Assembly (NCBI GenBank): GCA_913061345.1
Contig: CAJXTZ010000059.1
Coordinates: forward strand, 1-13,683
DNA: 13,683 bases
Direction of reading: 5' to 3'
Source: an uncultured Erythrobacter sp.
GTDB taxonomy: Bacteria > Pseudomonadota > Alphaproteobacteria > Sphingomonadales > Sphingomonadaceae
The position numbers and the translations under genes are program-made. The notes beneath the pieces were generated by a model. That model was not told the DNA's origin and did no database searches. It saw only the letters and a list, made by a program, of their open reading frames with translations. Positions within the stretch are counted from its first letter, which is position 1; each line of letters starts with the position of its first letter. This document shows, piece by piece, positions 5,406 to 13,683 of the stretch.

Positions 5406-6910
5406 GAGCCAAAATGGGAGCCGCGTGGGACAAACTGTCGCCGCGCCAGAAATCCTGGACGATGGCGGCAACGGTCGCCCTGATCAGCGTCACCGCAGGA
5501 TACGGGTTATCGCAGCTGGGTGAGAGCGGAAGTCAGACAAATGGCGATGGAGGCTCATCCAGCGCCGGATGTGAGGACGTGCTTTACTGGTACGATCCGA
5601 TGGTGCCGGGACAGCGTTTCGACGAGCCTGGAAAATCGCCGTTCATGGATATGGAACTTGTTCCCAAATGCGCCGGCGAGGAGGCCACCTCCGGGGTTCA
5701 GATCGACGCGGGGCTTGTCCAGAACTTCGGCATCCGCACCGCCGAGGCCGAATACGGCGTACTTGAGCCGGACGTGTCCGTTACCGGTGTTCTCGCTTAC
5801 AACGGGCGGGACGTTGCAATTGTCCAGCCAAGGGCTGGCGGCTTTGTACAACGAACCTATGGGCGTGCTCCAGACGATGTGGTGAGCCGAGGCGCGCCGC
5901 TGGCCGATATTCTCGTACCCGAATGGGGAGGAGCGCAGCAGGAATATCTGGCCGTCCTGAACAGCGGCGATGAACAGCTTGCACAGGCCATGCGCGAGCG
6001 GATGCGGCTGCTCGGCATGTCGAATGGGCAAATTTCATCGGTGGGCCGGACCGGCCGCGCGCAGGCGACGATCACGGTCACCGCGCCGACCGGCGGGGCC
6101 ATCACCATGCTCGGCGTGCGACCCGGCATGACCGTGATGGCAGGCCAGACCCTGGCGGAAATAACCGGATTCTCGCCGATCTGGCTCGAGGCATCGGTGC
6201 CCGAAACACAAGCAGCGAATATCCGGGTCGGCCAACCTGTCAGTGCAACCCTGACCGCGTTTCCCGATGAGAGATTTTCCGGACCGATCATCGCGATCTT
6301 GCCGAGCGTACAGGATGCCAGCCGGACAATCACCGTCCGCGCACAATTGCCCAATCCTTCCGGACGGCTCAAGCCGGGCATGTTCGCGCAGGTCTCGCTG
6401 ACCCCCGACACCCGGCGCGCTCTGCTGGTTCCTTCCGAAGCGGTGATCCGGACCGGGCGCCGCACCATCGTCATGATCAAGCAGGACGAGGGCGGCTTCA
6501 TGCCTGCCGAAGTCCGGATCGGCCGTGAGGCGGGAGGCAGGACCGAAGTGCTGGCCGGCCTTTCGCAAGGCGAAGAGGTCGTGACCTCGGGCCAGTTCCT
6601 GCTCGATTCCGAGGCAAGCCTGGCAGGGCTCGATGTTCGTGCGATCGATCAGGCAGGCCCAGACCGGGACGGTGACGACCAACCAGCGACATTCAGCGCA
6701 ATCGGGACGATCGAGAAGATTGCCGATGGCTCCGTCACGCTGCGGCACGGACCTGTCCCGCGGCTAGACTGGCCCGCCATGACGATGAGTTTCCGCACGA
6801 AGAATGCAGCGCAGATCAGCGGGTTCGAGGAAGGCGATAGAGTGCGCTTTACCTTCACCCAGCAGGACGCCGGCCCCCGTATCGAGACCATCAGGAGTGC
6901 CGGGCAATGA
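5402..6910 (+). CDS. cusB: CusB-type periplasmic adaptor fused to a C-terminal CusF domain
   Basis: The 502-residue membrane-fusion protein has an N-terminal anchor at about 19-38. The metal-binding region YWYDPM...PGKSPFMDM (62-84) places M67, M82 and M84 where E. coli CusB has its three metal-binding methionines (M49, M64, M66). The barrel-sandwich and beta-barrel adaptor domains occupy about 100-415. The C-terminus (about 429-502) is a complete CusF fold with H449, W457, M460 and M462 in the HGP-x5-WPAMTM context, the Cu+/Ag+ site of CusF. E. coli carries CusF as a separate gene, so this is a fusion; such fusions are known in other proteobacteria. It should receive metal in the periplasm and pass it to the pump. 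Both ends overlap the adjacent genes by 4 bp, indicating tight translational coupling. Confidence 0.95.
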   Translation: MRAKMGAAWDKLSPRQKSWTMAATVALISVTAGYGLSQLGESGSQTNGDGGSSSAGCEDVLYWYDPMVPGQRFDEPGKSPFMDMELVPKCAGEEATSGVQIDAGLVQNFGIRTAEAEYGVLEPDVSVTGVLAYNGRDVAIVQPRAGGFVQRTYGRAPDDVVSRGAPLADILVPEWGGAQQEYLAVLNSGDEQLAQAMRERMRLLGMSNGQISSVGRTGRAQATITVTAPTGGAITMLGVRPGMTVMAGQTLAEITGFSPIWLEASVPETQAANIRVGQPVSATLTAFPDERFSGPIIAILPSVQDASRTITVRAQLPNPSGRLKPGMFAQVSLTPDTRRALLVPSEAVIRTGRRTIVMIKQDEGGFMPAEVRIGREAGGRTEVLAGLSQGEEVVTSGQFLLDSEASLAGLDVRAIDQAGPDRDGDDQPATFSAIGTIEKIADGSVTLRHGPVPRLDWPAMTMSFRTKNAAQISGFEEGDRVRFTFTQQDAGPRIETIRSAGQ

Positions 6911-9900
6911 TCGCGCGCATTATCGATGCCTCGATCGCCAATCGACTTTTCATCGTCCTCGCCGCCATAGCTGTGACGCTTGGCGGGTTCTGGGCCGTCC
7001 GCACAACTCCGGTCGATGCACTGCCCGATCTGTCCGATGTCCAGGTCGTCGTCCGATCCAACTATCCGGGCCAGGCGCCCCGGATTGTCGAGGACCAGGT
7101 GACCTACCCGATGGCCACGACCATGCTGTCGGTGCCGGGAGCGAAGACCGTACGCGGCTACTCGATGTTCGGCGACAGCTACGTCTATATCATTTTCGAG
7201 GACGGTACCGACCTTTACTGGGCACGGTCGCGGGTGCTCGAATATCTCAATCAGGTGCAGAACCGCCTGCCCGAGGGTGTTACGAGCACGCTCGGTCCGG
7301 ATGCGACGGGCGTGGGGTGGATTTACGAATATGCGCTGGTCGACCGCACCGGCGGACATGATCTGGCGGGGCTGCGCAGTCTTCAGGACTGGTTCCTGCG
7401 ATACGAGCTCAAGACCATTCCAGGCATCGCGGAAGTGGCAAGTGTCGGCGGCATGGTCAAACAATACCAGGTCGTGCTCGAACCTTACCGGATGGCCTCG
7501 TTCGGCGTCACCCATGCCGAAATCGTAAACGCCATCCAGTCGTCCAATCAGGAGGCCGGGGGTTCGATCGTCGAGATGGGTGAGGCCGAATACATGGTCC
7601 GCGCATCAGGCTATCTGACGACGCTGGATGATTTCCGGCAAATCCCTCTCAGGACCGCAGCAGGAGGGGCGCCGGTCACTTTAGGCGATGTCGCCACAAT
7701 CCAGGTCGGACCAGAGCTGCGCCGCGGTATTGCCGAGCTCAACGGGGAAGGAGAGGTTGCTGGCGGCATCATCGTTCTTAGACAGGGCGCAGACGCTCGC
7801 AGTGCAATCCAGGCGGTCGAGGAAAAGCTGGAAGAATTGCAGGCGAGCCTTCCCGAGGGCGTCGAGATCGTCACCACCTACGACCGATCGCAGCTTATCG
7901 ACGCCTCGGTGGAGAATTTGACGACCAAGCTGATCGAGGAGTTCATCGTCGTCGCGCTCGTATGCGCGCTTTTCCTATGGCACGCGCGCTCAGCGCTGGT
8001 CGCGATCATAACCCTTCCCCTGGGCGTGCTGGCGGCGTTCATCGTGATGCGTTTCCAGGGGGTGAATGCCAATATCATGTCGCTGGGCGGGATCGCTATC
8101 GCGGTCGGCGCCATGGTCGATGCAGCCGTTGTGATGATCGAAAATGCGCACAAGCATCTCGAGCGATGGGAGCATGAAAATCCCGAGACGGTGCTTTCGG
8201 TCAACGAACGCTGGCGCATCATTGCCGATGCTTCGAAAGAGGTCGGACCCGCGCTGTTTTTCAGCCTTTTGATCATAACCTTGTCGTTCCTGCCCGTGTT
8301 CACTCTGCAAGCGCAGGAAGGTCGACTCTTTGCTCCGCTTGCCTTCACCAAGACCTATGCCATGGCGGCCGCTGCGCTGCTGTCGGTTACGCTGGTTCCG
8401 GTGATGATGGGCTGGCTGATCAGGGGTAAGATACCGTCAGAGGATTCCAACTTCCTCAATCGCTGGCTTACCAGGATTTACCGACCGGGTCTTAACTGGG
8501 TCATGCGCTGGCCCAAAGCCACGCTCGCGGTTGCAGGCGCTATCTTCCTCACCACGCTGATCCCGTTCTCGCAGCTCGGCGGAGAGTTTCTCCCGCCGCT
8601 CGACGAGGGCGATTTGCTTTACATGCCGAGCGCCCTTCCCGGTCTATCACCAGGCGAGGCCTCGGCGCTGCTGCAGCGTACCGACCGCCTCATCAAATCG
8701 GTACCGGAGGTCGAAACAGTTTTCGGCAAGGCCGGCCGTGCAGATACAGCCACCGACCCCGCTCCGCTCACCATGTTCGAGACCACGATCCGGTTCCGAC
8801 CACGAGAGGAATGGCGTGAAGGCATGACGTCGGACCTGCTGATCGAAGAACTCGACCGGGTCGTTCAAGTGCCCGGTCTCGCCAATGTCTGGGTACCCCC
8901 TATCCGTAATCGCATCGATATGCTTGCGACCGGAATCAAGAGCCCGATCGGCGTTAAGGTCTCGGGCGAGGATCTTGCCGAGATCGAACGGGTGGCGCTC
9001 GAGGTCGAGGGTGTGGCAAAGACGATCCCCGGCGTCAGTTCGGCTCTGGCCGAGAGGCTTTCCGGCGGGCGCTATGTCGATGTCGACATCGATCGCGCCG
9101 CAGCGGCGAGGTACGGCCTCAACATCTCCGATATCCAGCAGATCGTCTCGGGCGCCATTGGCGGGGCCAATGTCGCGCGGACTGTCGAAGGCTTGGCGCG
9201 CTATCCGATCAATGTGCGCTACCCCCGTGAAATTCGTGACAGCGTGGACGAATTGCGAACCTTGCCTCTGCTGACTCCGTCGGGACAACAGATTACGCTC
9301 GGCACGGTCGCACGGATCGGCGTCAGCGATGGCCCTCCCATGCTCAAGAGCGAGCAGGGACGATTGACCAGCTACATCTATGTGGATGTGCGCGACCGCG
9401 ATCTTACATCGGTGGTTGCCGACCTCCAGGAAGCGGTTGCCGCGGGCGTCAATCTCCCGGCAGGCGTCAGCCTGTCCTACGCGGGTCAGTTCGAGTACCT
9501 TACCCGCGCCTACGAACGGCTGCAGATCGTCGTACCCGCCACACTCGTCATCATTTTCCTGCTGCTCTATCTGATCTTCAGAAAGTGGGACGAGGCAATG
9601 CTTATCATGGGTACGCTGCCATTCGCCCTGTCAGGCGGCTACTGGCTCCTCTATCTGATGGGTTACAACCAGTCGGTCGCAACTGCCGTCGGGTTCATTG
9701 CCCTGGCCGGTGTATCGGCAGAGTTCGGCGTGATCATGCTGATCTATCTCAAGGCAGCCCTCGAAAAACGAAGTGCCGATATGAGCGCCGAGGAAGTGGA
9801 TCACGCGATCCGCGAAGGGGCGCTCTTGCGTGTCCGACCCAAGGCGATGACTGTAGCGATGATCCTTGCGGGTCTGTTCCCGATCCTAATCGGAACAGGA

Positions 9901-10074
9901 GCTGGCTCGGAGGTGATGAGCCGGATCGCGGCACCGATGATCGGCGGTATGATTACCGCGCCGCTCCTGTCCATGTTCGTACTTCCTGCCGCATATTTGC
10001 TGTTGCGGCGGCCCCGTCCGGAAAAACCGGTCAATCCCCAAGGAGAAGAAGAATGCGTACCACAACCTATATGA
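6907..10074 (+). CDS. cusA: CusA-type RND Cu+/Ag+ efflux pump
   Basis: This 1055-residue inner-membrane transporter has the usual two halves, each with a TM helix, a large periplasmic loop and a five-to-six helix bundle. It can be assigned to the heavy-metal RND group for monovalent metals. M573 (LLYMPS), M623 (LTMFETT) and M672 (RIDMLATG) reproduce the CusA metal-binding methionine triad at the same residue numbers as in E. coli. Proton-relay residues are also present: D405 ([10 protein letters not shown]), E939 (SAEFGV) and K979 (RPKAMT), the last shifted by five residues from K984 of E. coli. Zn/Co-type CzcA pumps lack this triad. It is translationally coupled to the adaptor (ATGA overlap), and its last codons overlap the start of the CusF-like gene by 22 bp. 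Confidence 0.97.
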   Translation: MIARIIDASIANRLFIVLAAIAVTLGGFWAVRTTPVDALPDLSDVQVVVRSNYPGQAPRIVEDQVTYPMATTMLSVPGAKTVRGYSMFGDSYVYIIFEDGTDLYWARSRVLEYLNQVQNRLPEGVTSTLGPDATGVGWIYEYALVDRTGGHDLAGLRSLQDWFLRYELKTIPGIAEVASVGGMVKQYQVVLEPYRMASFGVTHAEIVNAIQSSNQEAGGSIVEMGEAEYMVRASGYLTTLDDFRQIPLRTAAGGAPVTLGDVATIQVGPELRRGIAELNGEGEVAGGIIVLRQGADARSAIQAVEEKLEELQASLPEGVEIVTTYDRSQLIDASVENLTTKLIEEFIVVALVCALFLWHARSALVAIITLPLGVLAAFIVMRFQGVNANIMSLGGIAIAVGAMVDAAVVMIENAHKHLERWEHENPETVLSVNERWRIIADASKEVGPALFFSLLIITLSFLPVFTLQAQEGRLFAPLAFTKTYAMAAAALLSVTLVPVMMGWLIRGKIPSEDSNFLNRWLTRIYRPGLNWVMRWPKATLAVAGAIFLTTLIPFSQLGGEFLPPLDEGDLLYMPSALPGLSPGEASALLQRTDRLIKSVPEVETVFGKAGRADTATDPAPLTMFETTIRFRPREEWREGMTSDLLIEELDRVVQVPGLANVWVPPIRNRIDMLATGIKSPIGVKVSGEDLAEIERVALEVEGVAKTIPGVSSALAERLSGGRYVDVDIDRAAAARYGLNISDIQQIVSGAIGGANVARTVEGLARYPINVRYPREIRDSVDELRTLPLLTPSGQQITLGTVARIGVSDGPPMLKSEQGRLTSYIYVDVRDRDLTSVVADLQEAVAAGVNLPAGVSLSYAGQFEYLTRAYERLQIVVPATLVIIFLLLYLIFRKWDEAMLIMGTLPFALSGGYWLLYLMGYNQSVATAVGFIALAGVSAEFGVIMLIYLKAALEKRSADMSAEEVDHAIREGALLRVRPKAMTVAMILAGLFPILIGTGAGSEVMSRIAAPMIGGMITAPLLSMFVLPAAYLLLRRPRPEKPVNPQGEEECVPQPI

Positions 10075-10451
10075 TCTTGCTCGCAGCTCCGCTGGCATTG
10101 GCAGCTTGCGACAATGCCGCCGAAACAACCGAACAGCCTGGAACGATGATGTCCGACGACATGGCGGATGCTGATGCCATGCCGATGTCGGACGACATGC
10201 CGATGATGGATTCCGCCGCAGCTGGACAAGCCGGAAGCGGCGAAGGATCGGTTACGGAAATCAACGAGGCCGAGGGCAAGATCACGATCGATCACGGTCC
10301 GATCGCTGCGGTTGGCTGGCCGGCGATGACAATGGCCTTCTCCGCAGATGAGGACAGCATGGACAAGGTCGCGGTCGGCGATCGCGTCACCTTCGAATTT
10401 CAAACCACGGAAGGCGGCGGCGGCGAACTGACCGCGATTGCCAAGCAGTAA
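10053..10451 (+). CDS. cusF: CusF-like copper/silver-binding lipoprotein
   Basis: The start is ATG 10053, with AGGAG (10041-10045) 7 nt upstream. The frame is open further upstream, but that part only shadows the pump gene. The 132-residue product has a lipoprotein signal (LALAAC, lipidated C19) followed by Asp at +2, which in enterobacteria favours retention in the inner membrane. A linker at 32-52 holds nine methionines interspersed with Asp. The C-terminal domain (about 65-132) is CusF, with H81, W89, M92 and M94 in [14 protein letters not shown]. It should bind Cu+/Ag+ in the periplasm, anchored near the pump. It is the second CusF module in this locus, besides the one fused to the adaptor. 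Confidence 0.95.
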   Translation: MRTTTYMILLAAPLALAACDNAAETTEQPGTMMSDDMADADAMPMSDDMPMMDSAAAGQAGSGEGSVTEINEAEGKITIDHGPIAAVGWPAMTMAFSADEDSMDKVAVGDRVTFEFQTTEGGGGELTAIAKQ

Positions 10452-10457
10452 GGATCG

Positions 10458-10491
10458 GCCAGCGCCGTGCCGAAATGGGCGTGGCGCTGGC
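10458..10491 (+). terminator. Hairpin just after the CusF-like gene
   Basis: GCCAGCGCC (10458-10466) pairs with GGCGCTGGC (10483-10491). Two G-U pairs and three more G-C pairs (69-71 with 78-80) extend it to about 14 bp around a 6-nt loop. It begins 7 nt after the stop codon and has no T-run. It could be a partial terminator or a 3'-end stabiliser separating pump from ATPase expression. Confidence 0.5.
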
Positions 10492-10539
10492 TCCCGAGCT
10501 TGCTGAAATCCGACCTGACCATTGATACTGGAGATGATG

Positions 10540-10662
10540 ATGACCTGCGATGGAATGATGCAGAACCCCATGATGATGTTGGCCATGGGTGTGGTCTGGA
10601 TTGGATTGCTGGGACTAATAATACTCGGGATCTTCGCACTCATAAAGTATCTCAAGTCATGA
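10540..10662 (+). CDS. 40-residue Met-rich single-TM small protein
   Basis: Three consecutive ATGs (10534, 10537, 10540) follow GGAG (10530-10533). The third gives the best spacing (6 nt) and a 40-residue product ending at TGA 10660-10662. The N-terminal segment has C3 and seven methionines in the first 16 residues (MTCDGMMQNPMMMLAM). A clean hydrophobic helix (about 17-36) follows, and then a basic end (KYLKS). This is the form of a small inner-membrane protein with a Met/Cys head that could bind Cu+/Ag+, perhaps on the periplasmic side. It lies between the CusF-like gene and the ATPase gene and is easily missed for its size. I do not recognise a named family. The good ribosome site, the membrane helix and the composition make it likely real. 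Confidence 0.72.
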   Translation: MTCDGMMQNPMMMLAMGVVWIGLLGLIILGIFALIKYLKS

Positions 10663-10780
10663 GCGGACCTTGTGGCGTCTACGGACAAACATCTGGCCGG
10701 GCCCAGCTATTCGGCCATTGTGAAGGGCCTGTTGCTCCGACAGAGTATTCAATCGACGCGCTCGTAATAGGGAATTATAG

Positions 10781-13153
10781 ATGACCGACACTCTTTCCGA
10801 CGCTGCTGACAAGCCGGTCCCCAGCGGAACTGCCGTCGATCCGGTCTGCGGCATGAGCGTAGAAATCGAGGGCGCCAGCTTCGTCCACGAGCACAAAGGC
10901 TCACATCATTATTTCTGCTCCTCGCGCTGCCTTGACAAATTTCGCGTGGATCCGGAGATGTATCTTTCGAAGGCGCACCTCGATGCTGCCGAGGATGTCC
11001 CGGAAGGTACGATATACACCTGTCCTATGCACCCGGAAATCCGGCAGCCGGGGCCGGGCTCCTGCCCGATATGCGGAATGGCACTCGAACCCGAAACGGT
11101 GAGTCTCGATGAGGGCCCCGATCCAGAACTCGTCGACATGCGGCGACGGTTCTGGTGGAGCGCACTCTTCACGCTGCCGCTCTTTGCCTATGCGATGGGC
11201 GACATGATCCCGTCGCGGCCGTTCGATCAGGTCATCGAACCCGCGTTCGCGCAGTGGCTCCAGCTCCTGCTGGCCACTCCGGTGGTGCTCTGGGGCGGCT
11301 GGCCCTTCTTCACCCGAGCGCTGCAATCGGTCAGGACAATGAACCTCAACATGTTCACCCTGATCGGCTTCGGTGTCGCCATCGCCTATCTGTTCAGCAT
11401 TGTGGCAACCCTTGCCCCAGAGATCTTTCCCGAGGCTTTCCGCGATCATGCGGGCCGGGTTGGCGTTTATTACGAGGCCGCAGCGGTAATCACGACCCTC
11501 GTGCTGCTCGGGCAGGTGCTCGAACTCAAGGCGCGCGGATCGACATCGAGCGCCTTGCGGGCGCTTCTGGAGCTCGCACCCCCGACCGCGATGAAGATCT
11601 TCGGCCGCGGGGACGAGCGCGAAGTACCGCTCGACGAATTGACGTCTAGAGACCTGCTGCGCGTGCGCCCGGGCGACAAGGTCCCTGTCGATGGTACGCT
11701 TGAGGATGGAAGCAGCGCCATTGACGAATCCATGATCAGTGGCGAACCCATTCCCGTCAAGAAAGGCGCAGGGGATCCGGTGATCGGGGGCACTGTAAAC
11801 CAGACCGGCAGCTTTACCATGCGCGCGACGCAGGTCGGCGCGGACACCATGCTTTCGAAGATCGTGCAGATGGTCGCGGAGGCCCAGCGCAGCCGGGCAC
11901 CGATCCAGCGGCTCGCCGATCAGGTCACTGGGTGGTTCGTACCCATCGTTGTCGTTGTCGCTATCGTGAGCTTTGTGGTCTGGGCCATCTGGGGACCTGC
12001 GCCTGCACTGGCCTACGCACTCGTCAACGCGGTCGCCGTTCTGATCATCGCCTGTCCCTGCGCACTCGGACTGGCAACGCCAATGTCGATCATGACGGGC
12101 ACGGGCAAGGGCGCCCAGCACGGCATTCTGATCAAGAACGCCGAGGCCCTCGAAACGCTGGAAAAGATCGACACGCTGGTCGTGGACAAGACAGGTACGC
12201 TTACACTGGGCAAGCCGGACCTAGTCAGCGTCATTGTCCAGCCGGGTTACGATGAAACCGAAATGCTCGGGCTGGTCGCCGCCGTAGAAAGAGGAAGCGA
12301 ACACCCGCTCGCGCATGCGATTGTTGAAGGCGCGAAGAAGCGAGGTGCGCCAGTCCAGGACGCTTCCGAGATTGATTCCGTGACCGGAGAAGGTATCCAG
12401 GGCTTTGTTGATGATCGTAAGGTTGCCATCGGCAATGACAAGCTGATGCAGCGCATCGGTGCGCTGAACGAGGAATGGCGCGCATCTGCCGAGAAAGGCA
12501 GGCGCCTTGGCCATACGGTCATGTTCGTTGCGGTCGATGGAAAATCCGCGGGCCTTATTGCAGTCGCCGATCCGATCAAGGAGACCAGCCGCACTGCCAT
12601 TGCAGAGCTCCACGGGCGCGACATACGTGTCGTCATGCTTACGGGGGACAGCCGCGCGACTGCGCAGGCTGTTGCCGAGCAGGTCGACATCGATGAGGTT
12701 CATGCGAATGTCTCTCCCGAGCAGAAGCATAGCAAGGTCGAGGAGCTGAAGAAGGCTGGCCGACGCGTCGCAATGGCCGGCGACGGTATCAACGATGCCC
12801 CAGCCCTTGCGGCATCGCATGTCGGGATCGCGATGGGGACAGGCACCGACGTTGCCATTGAAAGCGCCGGCGTCACACTGGTCCGGGGTGATTTGGTGGG
12901 CGTGGTACAGGCTATCGTTCTGTCGCGCGCAACGATGCGCAATATCAGACAGAACCTGTTTTTCGCGTTTGCCTACAATGCGGTCGGTATCCCTGTCGCA
13001 GCCGGGGTCCTGTATCCGTGGACCGGCCTGCTCCTGAGTCCGATGATCGCGGCAGCCGCGATGAGCCTGTCATCGGTCTCGGTCATCGGCAATGCGTTAC
13101 GACTGCGGGCCGTAACTCTTCCAAGTTTCGAGGCAGCGACACTTAAGGAATAA
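10781..13153 (+). CDS. copA: P1B-1 type Cu+/Ag+ translocating ATPase with YHS and HMBD metal-binding heads
   Basis: The 790-residue ATPase has no HMA (CxxC ferredoxin-like) domain. A YHS domain comes first (about 19-62; DPVCGM with C23, FCSSRC with C46 and C50). A heavy-metal-binding domain follows (78-104; CPMHPEI, then CPICGM with C81, C95, C98). The core has eight predicted TM helices, the actuator loop (SGEP), the metal-transport motif CPC (C425, C427), phosphorylation site DKTGT (D469), the P1B His-Pro (H508), GDGIND (D668), and near the end YN and MSLSS, the helix 7/8 signature of Cu+/Ag+ ATPases. It should pump cytoplasmic Cu+/Ag+ into the periplasm, where the Cus proteins take over. 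AGGGA sits 7 nt before the ATG. A gap of 118 bp separates it from the small Met-rich gene; no clear operator was seen there. Silver specificity (SilP-like) cannot be excluded. Confidence 0.95.
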   Translation: MTDTLSDAADKPVPSGTAVDPVCGMSVEIEGASFVHEHKGSHHYFCSSRCLDKFRVDPEMYLSKAHLDAAEDVPEGTIYTCPMHPEIRQPGPGSCPICGMALEPETVSLDEGPDPELVDMRRRFWWSALFTLPLFAYAMGDMIPSRPFDQVIEPAFAQWLQLLLATPVVLWGGWPFFTRALQSVRTMNLNMFTLIGFGVAIAYLFSIVATLAPEIFPEAFRDHAGRVGVYYEAAAVITTLVLLGQVLELKARGSTSSALRALLELAPPTAMKIFGRGDEREVPLDELTSRDLLRVRPGDKVPVDGTLEDGSSAIDESMISGEPIPVKKGAGDPVIGGTVNQTGSFTMRATQVGADTMLSKIVQMVAEAQRSRAPIQRLADQVTGWFVPIVVVVAIVSFVVWAIWGPAPALAYALVNAVAVLIIACPCALGLATPMSIMTGTGKGAQHGILIKNAEALETLEKIDTLVVDKTGTLTLGKPDLVSVIVQPGYDETEMLGLVAAVERGSEHPLAHAIVEGAKKRGAPVQDASEIDSVTGEGIQGFVDDRKVAIGNDKLMQRIGALNEEWRASAEKGRRLGHTVMFVAVDGKSAGLIAVADPIKETSRTAIAELHGRDIRVVMLTGDSRATAQAVAEQVDIDEVHANVSPEQKHSKVEELKKAGRRVAMAGDGINDAPALAASHVGIAMGTGTDVAIESAGVTLVRGDLVGVVQAIVLSRATMRNIRQNLFFAFAYNAVGIPVAAGVLYPWTGLLLSPMIAAAAMSLSSVSVIGNALRLRAVTLPSFEAATLKE

Positions 13154-13184
13154 AGCCGGGTGGCTCCGAAGTGCTGAAGGAAAT

Positions 13185-13667
13185 ATGATGAGCTCGCTCA
13201 ATACATCATTTAGGCAGGACCCGCGGGTCTGGCGCGGCGCGCATCCCGCGTTGTGGATCACCATATTCGGTGCCTTGATCGCGTTTGCCTGGGAAATGTT
13301 CCAGCTGCCGTTTTACGGAACCGGCGAACTGACCGCTGCGGAAACAGCCTATCGCTGCGGTCTTGCGTCGTTCGGCGATGCCGGGATCATGGTGGCCGCC
13401 TATCTCGGCGCCTCTGTCGGCAGTGGTAGAACGCCGTGGCTCGTGGACTGGCCGATCTCACGATTTCTTGTGTTCCTGGGAATCGGTCTGGTCATCACCG
13501 CCATTGTCGAAGTGCTGGCTGTCGATGCCGACTGGGGGTGGTCCTATAGTGCAATCATGCCGCTCGTGCCCGGGACCAAAATCGGCCTCGTACCGATCGT
13601 GATGTGGGTCGCGGTTCCCACAGCCACTTTGTGGCTCGCGCGCCGTCTCGGCACCGGACCCCGCTGA
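13185..13667 (+). CDS. Four-TM membrane protein of unknown function
   Basis: This 160-residue hydrophobic protein starts at ATG 13185 or, with better spacing from GAAGGA, at the adjacent ATG 13188. It has four likely TM helices (about 23-40, 64-80, 93-112, 133-153). Conserved-looking residues cluster at the membrane borders: WEMFQLPFY (36-44), C58, GDAG (64-67), WGWSY (117-121) and MPLVPG (125-130). I have the impression of a family with this WExxQLPxY...GDA...W.YS..MP pattern but cannot name it, and no catalytic function is evident. It follows the ATPase by 31 bp on the same strand, so it is probably co-transcribed and linked to metal handling or envelope stress. That link is inferred from position only. 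Confidence 0.82.
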   Translation: MMSSLNTSFRQDPRVWRGAHPALWITIFGALIAFAWEMFQLPFYGTGELTAAETAYRCGLASFGDAGIMVAAYLGASVGSGRTPWLVDWPISRFLVFLGIGLVITAIVEVLAVDADWGWSYSAIMPLVPGTKIGLVPIVMWVAVPTATLWLARRLGTGPR

Positions 13668-13683
13668 TCGCAAACCGGGATCT

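Noticed and set aside
9585..10052. In-frame N-terminal extension of the CusF-like protein
   Set aside because: This part lies inside the pump gene in another frame; the lipoprotein signal and AGGAG fix the start at 10053.
1..13683. CRISPR array, tRNA/rRNA genes, insertion sequence or integrase
   Set aside because: No regular repeat-spacer pattern, RNA gene or transposase/integrase frame was found on either strand, although the gene content would fit a mobile resistance island.

Overview
The window looks like a chromosomal or island-borne copper/silver resistance locus of a moderately GC-rich Gram-negative bacterium. The protein style (Cus-type RND system with CusF modules, YHS-headed P1B ATPase, small Met-rich secreted proteins, an epimerase with a C-terminal SPW-like segment) fits an alphaproteobacterium, most likely Sphingomonadales/Erythrobacteraceae. 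That placement is inferred from gene style and was not tested by a search. No transposase, integrase, tRNA, rRNA or CRISPR array was seen.

Left arm, minus strand (1-1829): an NAD-dependent epimerase/dehydratase with an SPW-like membrane tail runs off the left edge. Upstream of it in the same direction lies a two-CBS-domain protein with five Cys-Cys pairs. Both lie downstream of a MerR-type promoter at 1909-1939. About 450 bp (1940-2391) holds no convincing gene.

Regulator (2392-2850, minus): a CueR-type MerR regulator with the Ser and Cx7C metal-site signature of monovalent coinage-metal sensors. Nearly identical 15-bp palindromes (TTCCCAYGATGGGAA, Y = C or T, or its complement) occur three times: before the CBS gene, before the regulator itself, and before the rightward efflux genes. 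The first and third sit in 19-bp spacers between recognisable -35 and -10 boxes, as expected for promoters activated by DNA distortion. One sensor therefore probably controls both arms and itself.

Right arm, plus strand (2925-13667): a Cys-containing 33-codon leader ORF, a secreted Met-rich protein, a small secreted Cys protein in the position of CzcI/CruR-like proteins, then outer-membrane channel, CusB-CusF fusion adaptor, CusA pump, CusF-like lipoprotein, a 40-residue Met-rich single-TM protein, a Cu+ P1B ATPase with YHS and HMBD metal-binding heads, and a four-TM protein of unknown function. The ATPase would move Cu+/Ag+ from cytoplasm to periplasm. The Met-rich proteins and CusF modules would bind it there, and CusCBA would export it across the outer membrane.

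The least explained parts are the CBS/epimerase-SPW module placed under the same metal promoter, the two short ORFs (2986-3087 and 10540-10662), and the folded leader RNA between 2962 and 3172.
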